64,000 nucleotides of DNA from Pseudomonas viridiflava (GTDB lineage: Bacteria; Pseudomonadota; Gammaproteobacteria; Pseudomonadales; Pseudomonadaceae): positions 1-64,000 of the forward strand of contig UVIF01000016.1 of the NCBI GenBank assembly GCA_900596015.1, written 5' to 3'. The notes beneath the pieces were generated by a model. It searched no databases, was not told the origin of the DNA, and worked only from the letters and a program-made list of their open reading frames with translations. Shown here piece after piece: positions 27,957 through 37,575 of the stretch (the stretch's first letter is position 1; the number at the start of each line of letters is the position of its first letter). Made by a program: the position numbers and the translations under genes.

Positions 27957-28096
27957 TGTTGTCTCCGTGTCCTGTGGGCGGGTTGTTAACAGACATCATA
28001 CAACTTGAGCATATACCGGGCAAGTTGCCCCCCGGATCACCCACTGTAGCCGTCTCGGCCGCAGATGTGGTGAATCAGGCAGACCGCGGTAAGCCC

Positions 28097-28178
28097 GGAC
28101 GCGGCTTGCACCGCTGCTACAAAGGCCTGTCGCGATCGATTCGCAACCCTGTAGCAGCGGCGCAAGCCGCGTCGGCGG
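28097..28178. repeat. inverted REP pair (BIME)
   Basis: Two REP copies in opposite orientation, 28097-28125 and 28149-28178, spaced by about 23 bp. The left copy carries a C-to-A type change in its loop (CTTGCACCG). It lies between the divergent dehydrogenase and response regulator genes, an unusual place because it precedes both promoters. Confidence 0.82.
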
Positions 28179-28346
28179 TTGATGCGGTGAATCAGGCTGA
28201 ACACGGTGAGCCACATCGGCATTCGCGCCGAAAGAAAGCAAATAGCCAGCACGCAAGGTAGCGGCGAACAGGGCCTTAGAGGTAAGGTGGGCAATGATGC
28301 ATCAATGGCGATGACGCGCGTCGCCCCAGGAAGAGAACGAGAGGAC

Positions 28347-29345
28347 ATGCCGCCCATTCCCCTGCTGATCTGCGATGACTCGAACATGGCCCGCAAGCAG
28401 CTGCTGCGCGCCCTGCCGGCGGATTGGGATACCACTATCACTCAAGCGGTGAACGGCCGCCAGGCGCTCGAGGCCATCCGTGAGGGCAAGGGTGATGTCA
28501 TGTTGCTCGACCTGACCATGCCCGACATGGACGGCTACCAGGTCCTGGCAGCACTGCGTGAGCACGGTTTGCGCTGCAAGGTCATCGTCGTCTCCGGCGA
28601 CGTGCAGGATCAGGCCCTGCGCCGGGTGCGGGAACTCGGTGCGCTGGCCTTCATCAAGAAGCCGGCCGAGCCCGACGAGTTGCGCAGAGTCCTGCTCCAG
28701 GCCGGTCTGCTGGAAAAGACCACCGGCGGCCCCTTGCGCGGCGGCAGCGACAGCACCATCCACATCGGCTTCATCGACGCCCTGCGCGAGGCCATCAACG
28801 TTGCCATGGGCCAGGCTGCTGCCATGCTGGCCAAGGTGCTCGGCGTGTTCATCCACTTGCCCGTACCCAACGTCAACCTGCTCGAAGCCAGCGAGTTGCA
28901 CATGGTCCTGGCCGACGTGCAGAGTGCACAGCCGATCACGGCAATCTGCCAAGGCTTCATCGGCGGCGGCATCGCCGGTGAAGCGATGCTGATCTTCCAC
29001 GACTGCGACATCGCCGACCTGGCTCGACTGATGAACCGCAGCGCGCTGGACTACTCCGACCAGGAAATGCTTCTGGACCTCTCGTCGGTCATCATCGGCG
29101 CCTGCCTCAGCGGCCTGGCCCAGCAGTTGGACGTGATGTTCTCCCAGAGCCATCCGCACCTCCTCGGCGACCACGGCGCGATCGACGACCTGATCGAAGT
29201 TGGCAGACACCGCTGGAAAAAGACCCTGACTGTCGAAATCAGTTACGCGCTGGAAGGCCACTGCATTCATTTCGACTTGCTGTTGCTGTTCACCGAAGAC
29301 TCGGTGCAATTGCTGCGCGACAAGCTCGACTACCTGATGAACTGA
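28347..29345 (+). CDS. response regulator with CheC/CheX-like output domain
   Basis: A 332-residue protein. The CheY receiver is at residues 1-120: acidic pair ICDD, phospho-Asp in MLLDLTMPDMDGY and the Lys in FIKKPAEPDE. The C-terminal half (about 145-332) resembles CheC/CheX-type phosphatases, with LMNRSALDYSDQEMLLDLSSVIIGACLSGLA. Such proteins usually dephosphorylate or respond to CheY-P. The frame is open upstream to 28206; ATG 28347 is chosen because GAGAGG precedes it at good spacing and the receiver begins there. The diguanylate cyclase follows 3 bp later, so the two form one signalling operon. Confidence 0.85.
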   Translation: MPPIPLLICDDSNMARKQLLRALPADWDTTITQAVNGRQALEAIREGKGDVMLLDLTMPDMDGYQVLAALREHGLRCKVIVVSGDVQDQALRRVRELGALAFIKKPAEPDELRRVLLQAGLLEKTTGGPLRGGSDSTIHIGFIDALREAINVAMGQAAAMLAKVLGVFIHLPVPNVNLLEASELHMVLADVQSAQPITAICQGFIGGGIAGEAMLIFHDCDIADLARLMNRSALDYSDQEMLLDLSSVIIGACLSGLAQQLDVMFSQSHPHLLGDHGAIDDLIEVGRHRWKKTLTVEISYALEGHCIHFDLLLLFTEDSVQLLRDKLDYLMN

Positions 29346-29348
29346 GCC

Positions 29349-30308
29349 ATGAACAGACCTATCGAACTGGACGAATTTCACTGGCTGCTGGCGATCACGC
29401 AGAGCATCGACGTTGGCGTGGTGGTGCTCGACAGCGACTACCAAGTGCAGGTTTGGAACACCTTCATGGAAAACCGCTCCGGCGTGCAACCCAGGGACGC
29501 CATCGGCCAGGCCTTCTTCAGCCTGTTCCCGGAGATCGACCGCGAGTGGTTTCGCAAGAAGGTCAGCAGCGTGGTCACCCTCGGCACGCCGGCCTTCACC
29601 ATCTGGGAACAACGCCCGTACCTGGTGCGCTTCAAGAACTATCAGCCGATCACCGGGCACGAAGCGTTCATGTACCAGAACACCACCATCCTGCCGTTGC
29701 GCTCCACCAACAGCGAGATCAATCACATCTGCGTGGTCATCTACGATGTAACCGACGTGGCCACCAACCGCCGTCAGTTGCAGGCGTCGAACCTGCAACT
29801 GCAGAAGCTTTCCAGTACCGATCGCCTGACCGGGTTGTACAACCGTGGTCACTGGGAGGAAGCACTCAAGGTCGAGTACGCACGACACGGGCGCTATGGC
29901 CACGCGACCTCGTTGATCATGTTCGACATCGACCACTTCAAACGGGTCAACGACACCTATGGCCACCAAGTGGGCGACCAGGTCATCCAGCGCGTGGCGC
30001 AGGTGCTGCGCGCGATGGTGCGTGACTCGGACATCGCCGGACGCTACGGCGGCGAAGAGTTCGCCGTGCTGCTGCCGGACACTGACAAGGCGGGCGGTGC
30101 CATATTGGCTGATCGCCTGCGGCTGGCTGTCGAAGCCGAAGTGGTGGAGCACGAAAGCGGCGCGGTGCGGTTCACCATCAGCCTGGGCGTCGCCGACCTG
30201 GGCTACCCCAGCAACGAGCACCAGCAACTGATCGAATGGGCCGACCAGGCGCTGTATGCCTCGAAGCGCGGCGGCCGCAATCGCGTAAGCGTCTACGAGC
30301 GGCCCTGA
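29349..30308 (+). CDS. diguanylate cyclase with PAS domain
   Basis: A 319-residue cytosolic protein that makes cyclic di-GMP. A PAS sensor covers about residues 15-120 (IDVGVVVLDSDYQVQVWN, NYQPITG), followed by a coiled linker (RRQLQASNLQLQKLSS) and a GGDEF domain from about 155 (RLTGLYNRGHW, FDIDHFKRVNDTYGHQVGD). The active-site loop is GGEEF, an active variant, and an RxxD inhibitory site (RDSD) lies five residues before it. It is translationally linked to the response regulator upstream, which probably gates its activity. Confidence 0.93.
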   Translation: MNRPIELDEFHWLLAITQSIDVGVVVLDSDYQVQVWNTFMENRSGVQPRDAIGQAFFSLFPEIDREWFRKKVSSVVTLGTPAFTIWEQRPYLVRFKNYQPITGHEAFMYQNTTILPLRSTNSEINHICVVIYDVTDVATNRRQLQASNLQLQKLSSTDRLTGLYNRGHWEEALKVEYARHGRYGHATSLIMFDIDHFKRVNDTYGHQVGDQVIQRVAQVLRAMVRDSDIAGRYGGEEFAVLLPDTDKAGGAILADRLRLAVEAEVVEHESGAVRFTISLGVADLGYPSNEHQQLIEWADQALYASKRGGRNRVSVYERP

Positions 30309-30317
30309 CGGCGCCGG

Positions 30318-31661
30318 TCAGTCCTTGGTGGCATGCGCCCAGCGATAGTCCAAGCGTGGCGCGCGGACCTTGATCCGGCGCTGGGCCTTGCTGAAAAACG
30401 GCTCGTGCACCGGCTCCGGATCTTTCAGGAATACCGTCAGCACCGCACTCAACGCGTACAGGCCGGTAAACGCCCACACCACACCTTCCAGGCCGAAGCT
30501 TTCGTTGAAGATCGCCACCACCGCAGGCCCCACCCAGGTGGAAGCACCCGCGCCCAGGCTCAGCACCGACAGCGCCGCTGCCTTGTTGTGGGGCGCCAGT
30601 GCCGGTGCCAGTGCCGACAGCGGCACGAAGCACGCGAGCGTCAGGCCATAGAGCGCGCCGAACACCGAGGCCAGCAGGAAGTTATCCGGGAAGGCTTGCG
30701 GCATGAAGAAGAACAGTGGCGTGGTGATCGTGCTGCCCACCGCACCCAGCCAGAGGATGGTATTGCGGTAGCCGATGCGCGTGCTGATGACGCTGGAACC
30801 CATGTTGCCGATGATGTTGAACACGAAGACGATGGTCAGCAGTTGCAGCCATTGCTCCAGGGTGAAACCCACCGTGTCCATGAAGAACCCCGGCAGCACC
30901 ACGAGAAAGCCGAACATCGACGAGGTATTGATGATGCGCACCACACCGGCGAGCGTGACCTTGGGGTGCGACCACATGATGGTGACATTCTTGGCCATCG
31001 ACACCAGCGGCTTTTCACCTTCGGGGGCCAGGCGCCGCATGCCATGCGCCTCACGCATGCCGACCAGACCGATCACGCCGCCAACCACCACCAGCGCGAA
31101 CGACAGCCAGAACGTCTGCAGCGCACCGATCAATGGAATGCTCACGCTCGCCACCAATGAACCCAGGGTCGGCAGACCGGCTGCATAGGCCACCCAGAAC
31201 CAGCCCACGGCCAGGCCCATCTTGCGCGACGGCGTCGCCGCGGCTATCCACACCAGAAATCCGTAGGCGAACAGCGGATAGCCAAAGCCGCGCAGGCCAT
31301 AGGTCAGCAAGATCATCTGGTAGCTCAGGGTTTCCAGGCCGTAGATCAGGAACAGCACTTCGAACACGCTCCAGATCAACAGCCCGAGCATCATCACCCG
31401 TTTCGGGCCCCAGATATTGGACAGGGCACCGGCCAGCCATGACGAGATACCCACGGTGACGCCATACAGCGTGAACACCATGGCGATTTCACCGTCGGGC
31501 ATGCCGCGGTCGCTGAGAAAAGGGGAGAGGTAGCCGAGTTCGACACCGTCGCCGATCATGAAGATCAGCAGGCCGACGAAGCCCCAGAACAGGGGATAGG
31601 GAATGCCGATCTTGTCGCACAGGCGAGAGAGGGGGGTGTTCGGAGTGGATTGATTGCTCAA
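30318..31661 (-). CDS. MFS permease, RbtT/DalT/CsbX family
   Basis: A 447-residue transporter with twelve predicted membrane segments. FWGFVGLLIFMIGDGVELGYLSPFLSDRGM and the loop LSNIWGPKRVMM fit the polyol and organic-acid MFS group that includes RbtT and CsbX. The frame is open to a GTG at 31685, but a TTG at 31661 has AAGGA eight bases upstream and gives a normal N-terminus, so TTG is chosen. It is divergent from the FAD oxidoreductase at 32127 and may import a substrate for that cluster. Substrate unknown. Confidence 0.82.
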   Translation of the reverse strand: MSNQSTPNTPLSRLCDKIGIPYPLFWGFVGLLIFMIGDGVELGYLSPFLSDRGMPDGEIAMVFTLYGVTVGISSWLAGALSNIWGPKRVMMLGLLIWSVFEVLFLIYGLETLSYQMILLTYGLRGFGYPLFAYGFLVWIAAATPSRKMGLAVGWFWVAYAAGLPTLGSLVASVSIPLIGALQTFWLSFALVVVGGVIGLVGMREAHGMRRLAPEGEKPLVSMAKNVTIMWSHPKVTLAGVVRIINTSSMFGFLVVLPGFFMDTVGFTLEQWLQLLTIVFVFNIIGNMGSSVISTRIGYRNTILWLGAVGSTITTPLFFFMPQAFPDNFLLASVFGALYGLTLACFVPLSALAPALAPHNKAAALSVLSLGAGASTWVGPAVVAIFNESFGLEGVVWAFTGLYALSAVLTVFLKDPEPVHEPFFSKAQRRIKVRAPRLDYRWAHATKD

Positions 31662-32126
31662 TGGTCCGTTCCTTGTGTGCAGCACGGCGCTTGGGCGCGC
31701 CGAATGAATGGCCTCGATGAGGTTGAAAGGCAGGCTCGGTCAGGAGCAGGAGAACGCCACGAAGGGATGGCACAAACGGCGGGGGCGGGCACATGAGGAT
31801 CGCCGATGTACGGCGTGCATGGGCCCTTTGATCTGCTTTATTCGAGATTTTCGCGCCGTTTGCCCATTTGTTATCGCATCTGAAACGATTCAGCGCAACC
31901 GCTTGGACTGGCTTTGCCTGCGACAAAGTGCCCGGTGGTAATGGCCGCAGGCCACGTCTCATGGCGGCTAAGGTGTTGCAAAAAATGACTGAAAAAAAAT
32001 ACCAGAATCAGCCCGGGTCATGCCTTCGTCTCAGCATGTGAGAGCATGGCCGCATCCCTGCCAGAGGGGTTGCCGTTGGCCGTGCCGGAGCGTAAACCTT
32101 GGGTATCGACATTGGCAGGAAGTCCC
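31662..32126. other. divergent intergenic region
   Basis: A 465-bp gap between the leftward MFS gene and the rightward FAD oxidoreductase. I see no supported gene in it. It contains the CTGAA/TTCAG palindrome listed separately and an AT-rich run (31981-32005) shortly before the oxidoreductase. Confidence 0.6.
31880..31893. promoter_or_regulatory. palindromic operator candidate
   Basis: CTGAA-ACGA-TTCAG, a perfect 5-bp dyad with a four-base centre, in the divergent MFS and oxidoreductase gap. IclR-family regulators bind short palindromes of this size, and an IclR gene lies in this cluster. No second copy was found near 34243-34382, so the link is weak. Confidence 0.35.
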
Positions 32127-33428
32127 ATGTACCCGCTCATTTCCCACGTCGACAGCGACGCCTCACTGCCTGACAGCGCCGATGTAGTGATCATCGGTGG
32201 CGGCATCGTTGGTGTGTGCACAGCGTTCTTTCTGGCCGAGCGTGGCGTGTCGGTGGTACTGGTGGAAAAAAGCGGCATCGCCCACGAGCAGTCGTCGCGC
32301 AACTGGGGCTGGGTGCGCACCATGGGCCGCGATGTGGCCGAGGTGCCGTTGGCGATTGCCAGTCTGAAACTGTGGGGCGGCTGGGCCGCCAAGCTGCGCC
32401 ACGACACCGGCTTCACCCGCTCAGGCATTCTCTACGCCTGCGAGTCCGCCGCGGAGCTGGCGGCCAAGGTGACCTGGCTGGATCAGGCGAAACCGCTGGG
32501 CATCGAGGCGCGGCTGCTCGACACCACGCAGATTCAAGCTCGCCTGCAAGCGAAGGTGCCAGCTTCTTGGACCGGCGCGCTGTTCACTGAAAGCGACGGT
32601 CGCGCCGAGCCGGACATCGCCACCGCGGCCATTGCCGAAGGCGCCCGAGCACGGGGCGCGAAGCTGTTCGTGCGCTGCGCCGCGCGCAGTGTCGAAACCT
32701 CGGGCGGCAAGATCAGCTCCGTAGTTACCGAGCTGGGCGAAATCAAATGCAACAGCGTGGTGCTGGCGGCCGGTGCCTGGTCGAGCCTGTTCTGCGGCAA
32801 CCTGGGTATCCGCCTGCCGCAACTGCGCGTGCTGGGTTCGGTGATGCGCACGGCGCCGTTACCGGGCGGGCCGGAATGCGCGGTGGCGACCGAAAAAGTC
32901 TCGTTCAGAAAGCGTGCCGACGGCGGCTACACCGTCGCCCTGCGCAACGCCAACGTCGCGGCGTTGGTACCGGACAGCTTTCGCTACCTGCCCGACTTCC
33001 TGCCCATGGTCAGGGCTCATCACCATGAATACCGCCTGCGCTTGACCCGCCAGAGCTGGCAGGAGCTCAACACGCCCCGGCGTTGGAGCAATGCCCAGGC
33101 TTCACCGTTCGAGACACAGCGCCTGTATGACCCCAAGCCGGTGGATGCCTACCTCGACCAGGCACTGGGCATGCTAGCCGCGCAGTTTCCGATCTTCGCC
33201 CAGGCCAGGATCGAGCAGCGCTGGGCCGGATTGATCGATGTCACGCCCGATATCGTGCCGGTAATGGACCAGGTGCAGAGCCTGCCCGGTTTCTACCTGG
33301 CCACCGGCTTCTCCGGGCACGGTTTCGGCATCGGTCCGGGCGCTGGGCATTTGATGGCGGACTTGATTACCGGCAGCGCGCCTTTGGTCGATCCCGCGCC
33401 GTTTCGTTTCGCTCGGTTCGCCCGATGA
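32127..33428 (+). CDS. FAD-dependent oxidoreductase (DAO family), first paralogue
   Basis: A 433-residue flavoprotein of the D-amino-acid oxidase/dehydrogenase superfamily, which oxidises C-N bonds of amines or amino acids. The FAD site is VVIIGGGIVGVCTAFFLAERG (residues about 20-40), followed by HEQSSRNWGWVR, then a second FAD contact VVLAAGAWSS and the C-terminal GFSGHGFGIGPGAG. ATG 32127 (AGGAAG four bases upstream) is preferred over the in-frame ATG 32046; with it, the spacing to the FAD motif equals that of the paralogue at 34382. The stop lies 11 bp from that of the convergent IclR gene. Confidence 0.86.
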   Translation: MYPLISHVDSDASLPDSADVVIIGGGIVGVCTAFFLAERGVSVVLVEKSGIAHEQSSRNWGWVRTMGRDVAEVPLAIASLKLWGGWAAKLRHDTGFTRSGILYACESAAELAAKVTWLDQAKPLGIEARLLDTTQIQARLQAKVPASWTGALFTESDGRAEPDIATAAIAEGARARGAKLFVRCAARSVETSGGKISSVVTELGEIKCNSVVLAAGAWSSLFCGNLGIRLPQLRVLGSVMRTAPLPGGPECAVATEKVSFRKRADGGYTVALRNANVAALVPDSFRYLPDFLPMVRAHHHEYRLRLTRQSWQELNTPRRWSNAQASPFETQRLYDPKPVDAYLDQALGMLAAQFPIFAQARIEQRWAGLIDVTPDIVPVMDQVQSLPGFYLATGFSGHGFGIGPGAGHLMADLITGSAPLVDPAPFRFARFAR

Positions 33429-33439
33429 CATTCTCATAT

Positions 33440-34243
33440 TCAAGCCCTGAGCCGTTGCGCGATGCGGTCCGCTTCCTGACGCATGGCGTGCACCAGCCGC
33501 TGCTGATAAAGCGGAGTCATCCGTGCACTCGGCAGGGCGCAGCTCAGCGCGCCCACGGGGGCCGCGTCGGCGTCCAGTATCGGCACTGCCACGCCGGTGT
33601 GCAGCGGCAGTACGCGATCGGCCAGTCCGCACGCGTAACCCTGTTGGCGCACCTGTTTGAAGGTCGAACGCAGCGCGCTGTCGCTGATGGCGTATTCACG
33701 CAGCAGGCGCGGTGCGTTGTGTTCCAGAATCTGCGCGCGTGCCGCTGTGGGCAGGTGGCTGAGCAATGCCAGCGAGCCTTGGCCGACGCCGCTGAGCACG
33801 CGCGCGCCCACGCAATCGGCAAAGCTCTGGGTAGGGTTGGCGCCCTCGTGCAGTTCCAGGCACAGGGCGTAGTAGCCGTCCTGGACGAACAGAAAGAAGC
33901 TGTCCTGAAAGGTTTCGCACAGGCGCAGCAGGGCCGGGCGGGCGAGCTCGCGCACGCCACCGGTGTTGCCGGCCTGGGCCCCCAGGCTGAGCAACTGGTA
34001 ACCGAGGAAGTAAGGCCCGCGCAGCCGTGGCAGGCGCACGAAGCCGTAGGATTTCATCGCCTTGAGCAGCCGATACAGGGTCGCGCGGCTAAGCTGGGTA
34101 TCGGCGCTGAGTTCTTCGATGGTCGCGCCCGGCTCGCCGCGTGCGGCAATCGCCTGAAGAATGTCGAAGGAGCGATCCAGCGTCTGTGTACCCTGAGTGC
34201 TGCAGTGCGGCAGGCGGGTGGCCGATGAGTCGGATGGGGGCAT
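33440..34243 (-). CDS. IclR-family regulator of the oxidoreductase/ABC cluster
   Basis: A 267-residue IclR protein. The winged helix is at residues about 18-80 (QTLDRSFDILQAIAARGEPGATIEELSADTQLSRATLYRLL), and the effector domain is about 90-265 (ARVLSGVGQGSLALLSHLPTAA, AVPILDADAAPVGALSCALP). The frame is open much further, but ATG 34243 has GGGAGAGG just upstream and starts the family pattern. It lies between the two FAD oxidoreductases, divergent from the second, so it probably controls the whole cluster. Confidence 0.9.
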   Translation of the reverse strand: MPPSDSSATRLPHCSTQGTQTLDRSFDILQAIAARGEPGATIEELSADTQLSRATLYRLLKAMKSYGFVRLPRLRGPYFLGYQLLSLGAQAGNTGGVRELARPALLRLCETFQDSFFLFVQDGYYALCLELHEGANPTQSFADCVGARVLSGVGQGSLALLSHLPTAARAQILEHNAPRLLREYAISDSALRSTFKQVRQQGYACGLADRVLPLHTGVAVPILDADAAPVGALSCALPSARMTPLYQQRLVHAMRQEADRIAQRLRA

Positions 34244-34381
34244 GGGTACCTCTCCCTGGAAGCGACGATGGCCGAACCCGCACCAAGCAAAAGGCCAGGT
34301 CTGGCAGGCACGGCAAGTGCAGTGCAATATCCGGGCCCTCACAGCCCTTCTTACCACGATCCATAGGGATGACAGCAACCG

Positions 34382-35716
34382 ATGCCTGGACCTCGCGTAG
34401 TACCTGTACAGGGCGATGAACACCTGCCGGACCGAGTCGATGTGGTGGTGATCGGCGGAGGCATCGTCGGTGCATCCACAGCCTTGGAGTTGGCCGAACG
34501 CGGCTTGAAAGTAGCCTTGTGCGAAAAAGGCGGCATCGGCCACGAACAGTCGAGCCGCAATTGGGGCTGGGTACGCATCTCGCGCCGTGATCCGCGCGAG
34601 TTGCCCTTGATGGCCCATGCGCTGAGCATCTGGAACGACCTGGCCGCGCGCATTGGCAAGGACGTCGGCTACACCCGCTCCGGCATTCTTTTTACTTGCG
34701 CGGATGATCAAAGCTACGCCGAACACGAGCGCTGGAAGGCCAACCTGGACGAGTACCCGGTGCGCGCGCGGATGGTCTCGGGCACCGACCTGGCCGCAGT
34801 GCTACCCGGTGCCGAACGTCTGCGCATCAAAGGCGCGCTGTACACCCCCGACGACGGTCGCGCCGAGCCGCAGCAGGCCGCTCCGGCGATTGCCGAAGCG
34901 GCCCGGGCCAGGGGCGCGGTGATCCTTACCGAATGCGCGGTGCGCGGCATCGAGCGCGCGGCGGGCCGGGTCAGTGGCGTCATCACCGAGCGTGGCCCGA
35001 TCGCCTGCACGTCCGTGGTGCTTGCCGGCGGCGCCTGGTCGAGCCTGTTCTGCTCGCCATTGAAGGTGCACCTGCCCCAGCTCAAGGTACTCAATTCCGT
35101 GATCCGTACCACGCCGCTGCAGGGCGGTCCGGAAGCAGCCATCTGGGCGATGGATTTTGCCGTGCGCAAACGCCAGGACGGCGGCTACACGGTTGCCTCC
35201 GGCCACGAGAACATCGCCGACATCGTCCCCGACTCGTTGCGCTACGCACGGCAGTTCTGGCCTGCTCTGCAGCAGGAGCACAAGTCCCTGTCGTTTCGCC
35301 TGGGCCAGCGTTTCTTCCAGGAAGCGGTGTTGCCCAAGCGCTGGGCGCTGGACGAAGCCAGCCCCTTCGAGTACCGCCGCGTGCTCGACCCGGTGCCCTC
35401 GATCCGCCAATCCAACCGCGCCCTGGCCAGCCTGACCCGCGCCTTTCCGGTGTTCGCCAACGTACGGGTCGCGCAGCGCTGGGGCGGCATGATCGATGTC
35501 ACGCCCGATGCCGTGCCGGTGATCTCGGCCGTGGATGGCGTACCTGGCTTTTTCATCGCCACCGGATTCTCCGGTCATGGCTTTGGCATCGGTCCGGCGG
35601 CCGGGCGGCTGATGGCCAACCTGATCAGCGGCGAAACCCCGATCGTCGACCCGCAAGCGTTCCGTCTCTCGCGCTTTACCGACGGCTCCAACCCACGGCC
35701 CATTTCCGGATTCTAG
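34382..35716 (+). CDS. FAD-dependent oxidoreductase (DAO family), second paralogue
   Basis: A 444-residue paralogue of the protein at 32127. Shared motifs are VVVIGGGIVGASTALELAERG, GHEQSSRNWGWVR, SVVLAGGAWSSLFC, GGYTVASGHENIADIVPDSLRY and FSGHGFGIGPAAGRLMANLI. It probably transfers electrons to the respiratory chain or to oxygen from an amine-type substrate. It is followed after 122 bp by the ABC binding protein gene, and the five transporter genes run in the same direction, so the imported compound is probably its substrate. Confidence 0.86.
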   Translation: MPGPRVVPVQGDEHLPDRVDVVVIGGGIVGASTALELAERGLKVALCEKGGIGHEQSSRNWGWVRISRRDPRELPLMAHALSIWNDLAARIGKDVGYTRSGILFTCADDQSYAEHERWKANLDEYPVRARMVSGTDLAAVLPGAERLRIKGALYTPDDGRAEPQQAAPAIAEAARARGAVILTECAVRGIERAAGRVSGVITERGPIACTSVVLAGGAWSSLFCSPLKVHLPQLKVLNSVIRTTPLQGGPEAAIWAMDFAVRKRQDGGYTVASGHENIADIVPDSLRYARQFWPALQQEHKSLSFRLGQRFFQEAVLPKRWALDEASPFEYRRVLDPVPSIRQSNRALASLTRAFPVFANVRVAQRWGGMIDVTPDAVPVISAVDGVPGFFIATGFSGHGFGIGPAAGRLMANLISGETPIVDPQAFRLSRFTDGSNPRPISGF

Positions 35717-35838
35717 AACCACCCGCTCACCCGGCAATACCCCTTCAGAAGCTCGTCCGAACGAGCCCGGGTCCAGCGTCCCTGACGCTTTCCAGCGCCT
35801 GCCACCTGCCATTTCTTCCTCACAGTGGGAGCTTCAGC

Positions 35839-37515
35839 ATGTCGCAACGCGATGACTCGGATAAAAGCAACGCTCTGTTGAACCCAACCCGCCGCCAGGC
35901 GCTGGCCATGGCCATCATCGGTGCTGCGGGGACTCTGCTGCCTTTGGGCCGCAGCAGCCAATCGTTCGCAGCCATGGCCGCGCCGCCGTCCGGGCAGGTG
36001 ATCATCGGCCTGTCCCAGGAGCCCACGGTATTCAACCCGCACATGCCGCACATCGAGGTGGATGATGGCATCCACTGGAACGTGTTCGACCCGCTGTTCG
36101 GCATTGCGCCCACTGGCGAATTCGTCCCGGCCCTCGCCACCGAGGTGCCGACCGTGGCCAATGGCGGCATCTCTGCCGACGGCCTGCAATGGAAGGTGAA
36201 GCTGCGCAGCGACGCGAAGTGGCACGACGGTCGGCCTTTCACCGCCGAAGACGTGAAGTACACCCTGGATCTGATCGTCTCGCCGAATTTCCGCAGCGGC
36301 CGCCGCGCGGGGCATGACCTGCTGCGCGACATCACCGTGGTGTCGCCCACCGAAATCCACTGGCGCATGGAGAAGTCCTACGCGCCCTACGCCTCGATTC
36401 TGTCGTCCACGTTCATGCTGCCCAAGCACATCCTCTCGGCTGCCGCCGACGTCAACACCGCGCCGTTCAACAATGCGCCGATCGGCACCGGCCCGTTCAA
36501 GTGGGGCACGCGGGTGGCGGGCGACCACATCCAGCTCAAGGCCAACCCGGACTATTACGGCACCAAACCGCAGCTTGAAAGCGTGATCTTCAAGTACATC
36601 CCCGACCTCACCGTGCTCTACACCCAGTTCAAGACCGGCGACATCGACGTCACCGCGATGCAGGGCATCACCCCCGACCATTACGAGGAAGCCAAGGACC
36701 TGGCGGGACGCACCGTGGTGATCCTGCCGGTGGCCACCATCGAATCGGTAACGCTGAACATGGAGCGCCCGCAGTTCAAGGACCCCGTCGTGCGCCAGGC
36801 GCTGTACATGGCCATCGACAAGAAGACCATCATCGACGAGCTGTATTTCGGCCTGGTGCTGCCCACCGAAACCTACATGCCGCAGCAGTCGGCCTACTAC
36901 AACCCCAACCTGCCCAAGCAAAGTTTCAACATCGAAGCGGCCAGCAAACTGCTCGATGACGCGGGCTGGAAGCCGGGTGCCGGCGGCATTCGCGAGAAGG
37001 GCGGGGTGCGCCTGTCGTTCACCAACTCCACCACCGCTGGCAACCAGATCCGTGAACAGGCCCAGCAGTTCATCCAGCAGACCTGGCTGGCCATCGGCGT
37101 GGAAATGAAAATCTCCAACCTGCCGCCCGCCGTGATGTGGGGCGAGTACTGGGTGCAGTCCAAATTCGACTCGGTGATCGTCGGCAACAACTTCCTCACC
37201 GGGGCCGACCCCGACACCCGCGACTACTTCGGGTCGCAGTCGACCAATGCCAAGGGTGGCGCCGGGCAGAACAACTCGCAGTACGTCAATGCAAAGGTCG
37301 ATGAACTGCTGGCCCAGGGCGCCTCTATGCAGGACATCGCCCAGCGCAAGGCGGTGTACGTGCAGGTTCAGGAACTGATCCGTCAGGACCTGCCGATTCT
37401 GCCGCTGTTCCAGTACACCTACGTGCGCGGCTACAAATCGGGCCTCAAGGGCTTCACCGGCAACATCAACCTGCGCATCGAACCCTGGAACGTCAACACC
37501 TGGTTCTGGACCTGA
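35839..37515 (+). CDS. ABC transporter solute-binding protein, peptide/opine type
   Basis: A 558-residue SBP_bac_5 protein (family of DppA and OppA). The N-terminus NPTRRQALAMAIIGAAGTLLP carries twin arginines and a hydrophobic stretch, so Tat export is likely, which suggests that it folds in the cytoplasm. Later family motifs are LSQEPTVFNPH, WKVKLRSDAKWHDGRPFTAEDVKYTLD and NAPIGTGPFKW. The frame is open far upstream through the oxidoreductase; ATG 35839 after GGGAGC is the sensible start. First gene of the five-gene importer. Confidence 0.9.
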   Translation: MSQRDDSDKSNALLNPTRRQALAMAIIGAAGTLLPLGRSSQSFAAMAAPPSGQVIIGLSQEPTVFNPHMPHIEVDDGIHWNVFDPLFGIAPTGEFVPALATEVPTVANGGISADGLQWKVKLRSDAKWHDGRPFTAEDVKYTLDLIVSPNFRSGRRAGHDLLRDITVVSPTEIHWRMEKSYAPYASILSSTFMLPKHILSAAADVNTAPFNNAPIGTGPFKWGTRVAGDHIQLKANPDYYGTKPQLESVIFKYIPDLTVLYTQFKTGDIDVTAMQGITPDHYEEAKDLAGRTVVILPVATIESVTLNMERPQFKDPVVRQALYMAIDKKTIIDELYFGLVLPTETYMPQQSAYYNPNLPKQSFNIEAASKLLDDAGWKPGAGGIREKGGVRLSFTNSTTAGNQIREQAQQFIQQTWLAIGVEMKISNLPPAVMWGEYWVQSKFDSVIVGNNFLTGADPDTRDYFGSQSTNAKGGAGQNNSQYVNAKVDELLAQGASMQDIAQRKAVYVQVQELIRQDLPILPLFQYTYVRGYKSGLKGFTGNINLRIEPWNVNTWFWT

Positions 37516-37575
37516 ATGCACGCCCACGCCTGGCCGCACGGCCCGGCGTCGTTCGTACTGCAGAGGATCTGACGC

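Noticed and set aside
26412..27989. 525-codon open frame on the plus strand
   Set aside because: Shadow of the aldehyde dehydrogenase gene.
28302..30227. 641-codon open frame on the minus strand
   Set aside because: Shadow of the response regulator and cyclase genes.
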